This document shows, piece after piece, positions 1 through 5,818 of a stretch of DNA of 8,793 bases; positions within the stretch are counted from its first letter, which is position 1; each line of letters opens with the position of its first letter. A program made the position numbers and the translations under genes. The notes beneath the pieces are model-generated. The model saw only the letters and a list, made by a program, of their open reading frames with translations. It was not told where the DNA came from and did not search any database. This DNA is from Tannerellaceae bacterium (GTDB taxonomy: Bacteria > Bacteroidota > Bacteroidia > Bacteroidales > Tannerellaceae): NCBI GenBank assembly GCA_031276545.1, contig JAISMW010000025.1:1-8793 (forward strand), read 5' to 3'.

Positions 1-357
1 CCACGCCCCGCCGACGAGCGTACCCCCGCCCCCGTAGCCACCGAAGCTCCGGCCTACAAGCTCTCCCAGCTCTCGGCCCACCGGATTCAGATTGACTACT
101 ACGACGGAACCGACGAAACGCCCAAACGTGCCAAACCCGAAGGCCAGCACGGCGTAGAAATTCGGTGGAACTTCTCCGATACCCCCGTCACCGACGCCGA
201 AGACCTGACCAATTCGGTCTTCGACACCGCCACGCCCGCCATCCTGTCCTTCAGCGGCCACGACCACGGGCGCACACTCTACCTCGCCCTGCGCTGGGAA
301 AACTCTCGCGGAGAGAAAGGACCATGGAGTACCGTCACGGAGACGTATGTTCCTTGA
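1..357 (+). CDS. C-terminal part of a Bacteroidota hypothetical protein (5' end outside window)
   Basis: Frame 1 is open from the first base to a TGA at 355-357 and gives 118 residues with no start codon that would make sense, so the gene begins upstream of the window. The start is Pro/Ala/Thr-rich (residues 1-18, linker-like). It is followed by a compact beta-rich stretch with motifs HGVEIRWNFSD (about 51-61), EDLTNSVFDT (67-76) and LALRWENSRGEKGPWS (96-111). From memory, this pattern (VEIRW, DLTNS.FDT, RWENTRGEKGPWS) recurs at the C-terminus of uncharacterised Bacteroidota proteins and looks like a fibronectin/Ig-like fold; I cannot name a function. The frame is markedly GC-rich, unlike the AT-rich DNA directly after it. 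The inverted repeat that begins 3 bases after the stop may act as its 3' RNA end. The reading frame is well supported, the function unknown. Confidence 0.75.
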   Translation, partial: PRPADERTPAPVATEAPAYKLSQLSAHRIQIDYYDGTDETPKRAKPEGQHGVEIRWNFSDTPVTDAEDLTNSVFDTATPAILSFSGHDHGRTLYLALRWENSRGEKGPWSTVTETYVP

Positions 358-359
358 TT

Positions 360-448
360 TAGTGAACAGTGAATAACGAATAGTGACTAATTAACTGCTA
401 GCCACTATTCACTGTTCACTATTCGTTATTCACTGTTCACTATTCACC
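360..448. repeat. Heptamer-built inverted repeat
   Basis: Bases 360-386 are the exact reverse complement of 416-442 (27 bp arms). The arms are built from 7-base units: gtgaaca, gtgaata, acgaata, gtgacta on the left (362-389), then actattc, actgttc, actattc, gttattc, actgttc, actattc on the right (404-445). A 14-base centre (390-403) joins two heptamer runs of opposite orientation. Because units repeat, several alternative hairpins are possible, for example 378-385 with 403-410. It starts 3 bases after the stop of the left-edge gene. It resembles intergenic short-unit repeats of Bacteroidota genomes. There is no transposase and no clear target-site duplication. Confidence 0.85.
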
Positions 449-455
449 TGTCTGC

Positions 456-493
456 AAAAATTTGAGGGGCAATGTAATGAAACATTGCCCCTC
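456..493 (-). terminator. Rho-independent terminator, minus strand
   Basis: A perfect 12-bp GC-containing stem (464-475 with 482-493, gaggggcaatgt and its complement) closes a 6-base loop. Read on the minus strand it is followed by AAATTTTT (456-463). On the plus strand no U tract follows, so the direction is minus. It most likely ends the transcript of the Crp/Fnr-type gene, whose stop lies about 180 bases upstream, and perhaps of anything reading through from the biosynthesis operon. Confidence 0.7.
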
Positions 494-528
494 TGAGAAT
501 CAAAAACTAACCTAATCCATCTGTGTAT

Positions 529-560
529 AAAAAAGTTAAGATTTTGGTTTTCGCTTAACT
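529..560 (-). terminator. Possible weak terminator hairpin, minus strand
   Basis: A 7-bp stem (534-540 agttaag with 554-560 cttaact) and a 13-base loop are followed on the minus strand by a run of six T, the first of them within the stem. The stem has only two G:C pairs, so it would be weak. It lies between the Crp/Fnr-type gene and the stronger hairpin at 464-493 and may be a first, leaky stop. Confidence 0.3.
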
Positions 561-623
561 AATCATAAAAAAAGTCTTACACCTTTACTCTGGTGCAAAT
601 ATCCGAATAAAATATCAAACATT

Positions 624-678
624 GCTTGATTTATATCAATTAAATGAAACACAGTTGATTTATTGATATATATCAAGC
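624..678. promoter_or_regulatory. Pair of FNR-type palindromes (TTGAT-N4-ATCAA)
   Basis: Two sites match the classical FNR half-site pair exactly: 626-639 (TTGAT TTAT ATCAA) and 663-676 (TTGAT ATAT ATCAA, a perfect palindrome), 37 bp centre to centre. Extra half-sites lie at 614-618 (ATCAA) and 655-659 (TTGAT). The two sites are also inverted copies of each other (624-640 versus 662-678, one mismatch), so the RNA could fold into a long hairpin. The right site covers the stop codon of the Crp/Fnr-type gene (673-675). Binding is not shown. The DNA is AT-rich, the known FNR consensus comes from Proteobacteria, and no promoter with an adjacent start codon is visible here. Confidence 0.4.
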
Positions 679-1266
679 ATGTCCGTTTAATATTCCGGCC
701 CGCACCCGGCTTAAGGTTTCGGGAGACATCAGCAGATAGGATGCTATGTATACGAGTGGTACACGCTGTATAATATCCGGACGCTCTTTCAGTAGGCGCT
801 GATAACGTTCATTGGCCGTTTCAAACCGGAAAGTGAATATCTTTCTCTGAATCCCTGTCAGCATCATTTCCATTATTCTACAATACATAAGGCTGATTTC
901 ACTGTATTCCTGAGCCAGCTCCATAAAAGGTTTGTAAGGAATGCCGTACAATACAACCGGTTCTAAGGCTTCAATCATTGCATGAGTAGGTTTTTGATAA
1001 AAAAAACTGTCAATACAAATAAATATATTCTCCTCACAAACAAAATGCTCCGTCAGTTCTTTTCCGTTCTTATAACAGAACTGCCTGAGAAGTCCTCTTT
1101 TTACGTAGTACACCAAATCGCTGATTTCTCCTTCTTTCAGCAGAAATTCGTTTTTCTCCAGCTCCATGTGTACTAAAATAGACGCCAGTTTCTCGGTGGC
1201 GTCGTTACTTATGGTATGGGATATGATTTCACCCATTTGTTGAGCAATAACTTTTTTACTTATCAT
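673..1266 (-). CDS. Crp/Fnr-family transcriptional regulator
   Basis: A 197-residue protein, the usual length for short Bacteroidota Crp/Fnr regulators. Residues about 25-115 form the cyclic-nucleotide-binding-like jelly roll, with the family pattern F-LLKEGEISDLVYYVKRGLLRQF (41-63) and the ENIFICIDSFF segment. The dimer helix follows (about 115-145). The C-terminus is a winged-helix DNA-binding part whose recognition region YIASYLLMSPETLSRVR (173-189) matches the family's YIASYLGITPE.LSRIR pattern. Cysteines are at 64, 77, 84 and 129, with no N-terminal Cys cluster like E. coli FNR, so an oxygen-sensing Fe-S cluster is not indicated and the ligand is unknown. ATG at 1264-1266 is chosen because it is first in frame and follows the promoter at 1291-1322 by about 20 bases. 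It lies downstream of, and on the same strand as, the carbamoyl-phosphate synthase gene but appears to have its own promoter. FNR-type palindromes sit at its 3' end. The target regulon cannot be told from here. Confidence 0.88.
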   Translation of the reverse strand: MISKKVIAQQMGEIISHTISNDATEKLASILVHMELEKNEFLLKEGEISDLVYYVKRGLLRQFCYKNGKELTEHFVCEENIFICIDSFFYQKPTHAMIEALEPVVLYGIPYKPFMELAQEYSEISLMYCRIMEMMLTGIQRKIFTFRFETANERYQRLLKERPDIIQRVPLVYIASYLLMSPETLSRVRAGILNGHA

Positions 1267-1290
1267 CCTGTTTAAAACTAATTATACCAA

Positions 1291-1322
1291 CAAATATAAT
1301 AGTTTTACACATAATAAAGAAA
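1291..1322 (-). promoter_or_regulatory. Bacteroidota-type promoter of the Crp/Fnr-type gene
   Basis: On the minus strand the -7 box is TATATTTG (1291-1298), a full match to TAnnTTTG. Twenty bases upstream lies TTTC (1319-1322), one mismatch from the -33 box TTTG. Transcription would start near 1285, leaving a leader of about 20 bases before the ATG. No clear terminator was seen between the carbamoyl-phosphate synthase stop (1410) and this promoter. Confidence 0.5.
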
Positions 1323-1409
1323 CAAGTCGTATATTTTCTCAAACAGGGATATATTCTGTAATCGGCATGTATGTTTTTATAAAACGAAAAAGATCTGTCA
1401 CTCCGCACT

Positions 1410-4400
1410 TTATTTGTATTCTTTCCAGCTTTTGATTTGGATATCGTGTATACTCAATGTACAAAAAGCTGTAATGAAGGCATCTGCCAGACGGGCATTC
1501 GTTATCAGAGGAATGTTCAGGTCGATGGATGCGCGGCGTATTTTATAACCGTTGTCCAACTCGCCGGCCGAAAGATCCCGCGGAATATTCACGACCATGT
1601 CGATCTTTTTCTCATGAAGCAGACGGAGCGCCTGGGGTTCCTTACCTTCTTCGCTGGGCCAGTACACTTGCGTGCTGTCTATTCCGTTTTCGTGCAGGAA
1701 ACGGTGGGTTCCGCCTGTGGCAAAGAGGTGAAATCCTTTTTCCGACAGCAAATGGGCTGCGTCCAGCATATCTACTTTCTGCTTGGCCGTTCCGGTTGAA
1801 AGCAAAATGTTTTTTTCCGGAATCCGGTAGCCTACGGAGAGCATACTCTTCAGCACGGCTTCGGATGTATCGACGGCAATACAGCCCACTTCTCCGGTAG
1901 AGGCCATATCTACACCCAGCACAGGGTCGGCTTTTTGCAAGCGGGAGAAGGAGAATTGAGAAGCTTTGATGCCTACATAATCCAGGTCGAACTCATTTTT
2001 AGTGGGTTTCTGTACCGGTAATCCCAGCATCACACGGGTGGCCAGGTCGATGAAGTTTATCTTCAACACTTTGCTCACAAAGGGAAAACTTCTGGATGCC
2101 CGCAGGTTGCATTCGATTACTTTTATTTCGTTCGCTTTGGCAAGGTATTGTATATTGAACGGGCCGGAGATGTTCAGTTCTTTGGCTATCCGTCGACTGA
2201 CGTTTTTGATGCGGCGCATCGTTTCCACGTAGAGCTTTTGAGCCGGAAACTGAATGGTGGCATCGCCGCTGTGTACGCCGGCAAATTCGATATGCTCGCT
2301 GATGGCGTACATAATGATTTCTCCTTTTTCGGCTACGGCGTCAAGTTCCACTTCTTTGGCATTTTCCACGAACTGACTTACTACTACGGGATGTTTCTTG
2401 CTTACATTGGCGGCCAGTTTCAGAAAACGTTCCAGTTCGTCCTTGTTGGAGCAGACGTTCATGGCCGCCCCGCTCAATACATAACTTGGGCGAACCAGTA
2501 CGGGAAATCCCGCCTCGTCTACAAACCGGTTGATATCCTCCATATTGCTCAGTTCTTTCCAGCGGGGCTGGTCTACGCCGATGCGGTCGAGCATGGCGGA
2601 AAACTTATGGCGATCTTCGGCATTGTCAATGCTTTGGGCGGTTGTTCCGAGGATATTTACATGCTGGCCGTCCAGGCGAAGCGCCAGGTTGTTCGGTATC
2701 TGTCCTCCGGTTGAGATGATTATACCGTGAGGATTCTCCAGTTCCAGAATATCCATGACGCGTTCGAAGGTGAGTTCGTCGAAGTACAGGCGGTCACACA
2801 TGTCGTAGTCTGTCGATACCGTTTCGGGATTGTAGTTGATCATCACCGAACGCCAGCCTTCCTTTCGGATTGTGTTCAGCGCCTGCACGCCGCACCAGTC
2901 AAATTCTACCGAACTGCCGATGCGGTACGCGCCCGAACCCAATACTACAATGGAGCGTTTATCTCCCAGATAGCGGACATCGTTTTCCATACCGCTGTAT
3001 GTGAGATAGAGATAGTTCGTTTGTGCCGGATATTCGGCGGCCAACGTATCTATCTGTCTTACTACGGGGAGTATTCCTCTGCGTTTCCTTTCCCGGCGCA
3101 CCTGCAGTCCGGCTTTTTCCGCATGGGTCATCTTATCCTTGAAGACAGCGCGGGCGATTTGAAAATCGGAAAAGCCCTGTTCTTTGGCACGGCGAAACAG
3201 TGAATCGGAAAGATCGGCTACGGTACCGGCTTTTTCCAGTTCTTCTGCTGTGAGAATAATTTTATACAGTTTCTGCAGGAACCATTTGTCTATCTTGGTT
3301 AGATCATGTATCTGGTCGATCGTGTAGCCGGCACGAAAGGCTTTGCTGATCACAAATATGCGGCGATCGGTCGGCTCGTTCAGCGCCTTATCCGTATCCT
3401 GAAGTACCAACTCGCTGTTTTCCACGAAGCCGTGCATCCCCTGCCCTATCATGCGAAGGCCTTTCTGGATGGCTTCCTCGAAAGTGCGGCCGATAGCCAT
3501 TACTTCGCCTACCGATTTCATGCTCGAACCCAGCTCGCGTGCTACACCGTGGAATTTTCCCAGATCCCAGCGGGGTATTTTGCATACTACATAGTCGAGC
3601 GCCGGTTCAAAAAAGGCGCCGGTGGTCTTGGTGACAGAGTTTTTCAGGTCGAAAAGCCCGTAGCCCAGTCCCAGTTTGGCGGCCACAAAAGCCAGCGGAT
3701 ATCCGGTTGCCTTCGATGCCAGTGCCGACGAACGGCTCAGACGGGCATTGACCTCAATCACGCGGTAGTCTTCGCTTTCCGGATCGAGGGCATACTGCAC
3801 ATTGCATTCGCCTACGATACCGATATGGCGGATAATACGGATGGCCAGCTCGCGCAGTGTATGGTATTCCGAATTGGTAAGCGTCTGGGAAGGTGCAATC
3901 ACAATACTCTCGCCGGTATGGATACCCAGCGGATCGAAATTCTCCATATTACATACGGTGATACAGTTGTCGAAGCGGTCGCGCACCACTTCATACTCCA
4001 CTTCTTTCCATCCTTTCAAGCTCTTTTCCACCAATATTTGCGGAGAGAAGGAAAAAGCTTTTTCCGCCAGTATGTTCAGTTCCTCTTCATTGTCGCAAAA
4101 TCCGGAGCCCAGTCCTCCCAGGGCGTAGGCGGCACGGAGAATCACCGGATAGCCCAGTCCGGCAGCCGCGCGGCGGGCGTCTGCAATATTGTCTACCGCT
4201 TCGCTCTTTATCGTTTTAATGTGTATCTCATCCAGTTTGCGTACGAAGAGTTCCCGGTCTTCGGTATCCATAATGGCCTGCACGGGGGTTCCCAGTACAC
4301 GCACATTATATTTATCCAGTACGCCGCTCCGGTACAGGGCTACTCCGCAGTTCAGTGCGGTTTGTCCGCCAAAGGCAAGCAGGATGCCGTCGGGGCGTTC

Positions 4401-5804
4401 TTTTTCTATTACTTTTTCTACAAAGAAAGGGGTCACAGGCAGGAAATATACCGTATCGGCTACACCGTCCGACGTTTGTACCGTAGCGATATTCGGGTTG
4501 ATTAAAACCGTTTCGATGCCTTCTTCCTTTATGGCTTTCAGCGCCTGCGATCCGGAGTAGTCGAACTCTCCCGCTTCGCCTATCTTCAGCGCTCCGCTGC
4601 CGAGTGCCAGTACTTTCTTCAGCGGTATCCGGCCGGTTTCTTTTGCGGTGTCCGACCGGTATCTGTCCAGGGACAGTTGTCCCGTATGCAGGGAGTCGGC
4701 AAAGATGTCGAAGATAAATTCCGTATCGGTGGGGCCGCTGCAGGCTTCGGGATGGAACTGAGTGGTAAAGAAGGGCTTTGTTTTATGTCGTATTCCCTCG
4801 TTCGTTCCGTCGTTCATATTGACAAAGAGAGGCTCCCATTCGTCGCCCAGCGTATCGCTGTTTACGGCATATCCGTGATTTTGCGAAGTAATGAAGCATC
4901 TGTCGGTACCCGCCATGCGTACCGGCTGATTGTGGCTGCGATGTCCGTATTTCAGTTTGTAGATGGTAGCTCCGCCGGCTTTTGCCAGCAACTGGTTTCC
5001 CATGCAAATCCCGCAAACGGGTTTATCGCCCGACAGGGCTTTGCGAATGTGCTGCACGGCGGCGTCGCAGGTATCCGGATCGCCGGGGCCGTTGCTGATA
5101 AAAAGCCCGTCGTAATCCATCCCGTTGAAGTCGTAATCCCAGGGAACCCTTACGACGGTAAGGTTTCGCTTCAGCAGGCAGCGGATGATATTGTGCTTTA
5201 CGCCGCAGTCCACGAGTACTACTTTTTTCTTTCCCCCGCCGGCTCCGTAGGTGATGATTTCTTTGGTGGAGACACGGTCTACATAGTTGATGTCTTCATA
5301 GTTGATGTCCTTATGGCCGGCTTCTTCCGCCGGGGTACGGGAGGCTACCGCCTGATCGGCGTGCGGGAAGGTAATCATTCCCCTCATAACGCCCCGTTCG
5401 CGCAGCAACTTGGTCAGCGTGCGGGTGTCAATGCCGTATATGCCGGGGATACGCTCCCTTTTCAGCCAGTCACCCAAACTTTCCACGGCATTCCAATGGC
5501 TGTGGCTGTGGCTGTAATCGCTCACAATGATTGCGTCGGCATAGATGCGGTTGCTCTCCATAAAGGTCGAGATACCTTCCGCATCGCACGCATGGGGCGG
5601 AACACCGTAGTTGCCGATCAAGGGATAGGTAAGCGTCATTAACTGTCCGGCATAGGAAGGGTCGGTCAAACTTTCCGGATAGCCGGTCATGGCCGTATTA
5701 AACACTACTTCTCCGCTAACCGGCGCCTCGTATCCGAAAGAATACCCTTCGAAGGTTGTCCCGTCGTCTAAAATTAATGTCGCTCTTTTGTCCATTTGCT
5801 GCAT
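1410..5804 (-). CDS. carAB: Fused CarA-CarB glutamine-hydrolysing carbamoyl-phosphate synthase
   Basis: Makes carbamoyl phosphate from glutamine, bicarbonate and 2 ATP for pyrimidines and arginine. The 1464 residues carry both subunits in one frame. CarA part (about 1-370): N-terminal domain with FNTAMTGYPESLTDPSYAGQ, then a class I amidotransferase with catalytic Cys267 (GICMGNQ), His351 and Glu353 (QFHPEA). A roughly 25-residue linker (about 370-394) has no ATG, GTG or TTG codon. CarB part (about 395-1464): GSGALKIGEAGEFDYSGSQA, a first ATP-grasp ending in VIEVNARLSRSSA, an oligomerisation region (about 810-910), a second half with NYNPETVSTDYD and VIECNLRASRSFPFVSK, and a C-terminal MGS-like allosteric domain (about 1330-1464; FATGGTHRFL, NIPRDLSAGE). 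All key residues checked are present, so it should be active. The usual layout in bacteria is two genes; fusion is the layout of eukaryotic CPS1 and CAD. Start: ATG at 5802-5804 is chosen; TTG at 5820-5822 (overlapping the upstream stop) and ATG at 5793-5795 are alternatives. Confidence 0.93.
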   Translation of the reverse strand: MQQMDKRATLILDDGTTFEGYSFGYEAPVSGEVVFNTAMTGYPESLTDPSYAGQLMTLTYPLIGNYGVPPHACDAEGISTFMESNRIYADAIIVSDYSHSHSHWNAVESLGDWLKRERIPGIYGIDTRTLTKLLRERGVMRGMITFPHADQAVASRTPAEEAGHKDINYEDINYVDRVSTKEIITYGAGGGKKKVVLVDCGVKHNIIRCLLKRNLTVVRVPWDYDFNGMDYDGLFISNGPGDPDTCDAAVQHIRKALSGDKPVCGICMGNQLLAKAGGATIYKLKYGHRSHNQPVRMAGTDRCFITSQNHGYAVNSDTLGDEWEPLFVNMNDGTNEGIRHKTKPFFTTQFHPEACSGPTDTEFIFDIFADSLHTGQLSLDRYRSDTAKETGRIPLKKVLALGSGALKIGEAGEFDYSGSQALKAIKEEGIETVLINPNIATVQTSDGVADTVYFLPVTPFFVEKVIEKERPDGILLAFGGQTALNCGVALYRSGVLDKYNVRVLGTPVQAIMDTEDRELFVRKLDEIHIKTIKSEAVDNIADARRAAAGLGYPVILRAAYALGGLGSGFCDNEEELNILAEKAFSFSPQILVEKSLKGWKEVEYEVVRDRFDNCITVCNMENFDPLGIHTGESIVIAPSQTLTNSEYHTLRELAIRIIRHIGIVGECNVQYALDPESEDYRVIEVNARLSRSSALASKATGYPLAFVAAKLGLGYGLFDLKNSVTKTTGAFFEPALDYVVCKIPRWDLGKFHGVARELGSSMKSVGEVMAIGRTFEEAIQKGLRMIGQGMHGFVENSELVLQDTDKALNEPTDRRIFVISKAFRAGYTIDQIHDLTKIDKWFLQKLYKIILTAEELEKAGTVADLSDSLFRRAKEQGFSDFQIARAVFKDKMTHAEKAGLQVRRERKRRGILPVVRQIDTLAAEYPAQTNYLYLTYSGMENDVRYLGDKRSIVVLGSGAYRIGSSVEFDWCGVQALNTIRKEGWRSVMINYNPETVSTDYDMCDRLYFDELTFERVMDILELENPHGIIISTGGQIPNNLALRLDGQHVNILGTTAQSIDNAEDRHKFSAMLDRIGVDQPRWKELSNMEDINRFVDEAGFPVLVRPSYVLSGAAMNVCSNKDELERFLKLAANVSKKHPVVVSQFVENAKEVELDAVAEKGEIIMYAISEHIEFAGVHSGDATIQFPAQKLYVETMRRIKNVSRRIAKELNISGPFNIQYLAKANEIKVIECNLRASRSFPFVSKVLKINFIDLATRVMLGLPVQKPTKNEFDLDYVGIKASQFSFSRLQKADPVLGVDMASTGEVGCIAVDTSEAVLKSMLSVGYRIPEKNILLSTGTAKQKVDMLDAAHLLSEKGFHLFATGGTHRFLHENGIDSTQVYWPSEEGKEPQALRLLHEKKIDMVVNIPRDLSAGELDNGYKIRRASIDLNIPLITNARLADAFITAFCTLSIHDIQIKSWKEYK

Positions 5805-5818
5805 ATTCTTTATAGTTG

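Noticed and set aside
165..362. Plus-strand open frame of 65 codons inside the left-edge gene
   Set aside because: Out of frame with the better-supported partial gene; its Arg/His/Pro-rich translation is typical of a GC-rich shadow frame.
360..448. CRISPR-like or tandem array interpretation of the heptamer repeat
   Set aside because: Units are 7 bases without spacers and change orientation in the middle; no cas genes nearby.
982..1176. Plus-strand frame of 64 codons opposite the Crp/Fnr-type gene
   Set aside because: Antisense to a clear family member and no sign of its own start signals.
3306..4505. Long plus-strand open frame of 399 codons opposite the CarB part
   Set aside because: It lies fully antisense to a well-supported conserved enzyme; the amino-acid string has no recognisable motif and is explained by the codon structure of the real gene.
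4677..5642. Plus-strand open frame of 321 codons opposite the CarA part
   Set aside because: Antisense shadow of a conserved gene, with no motif or own promoter.
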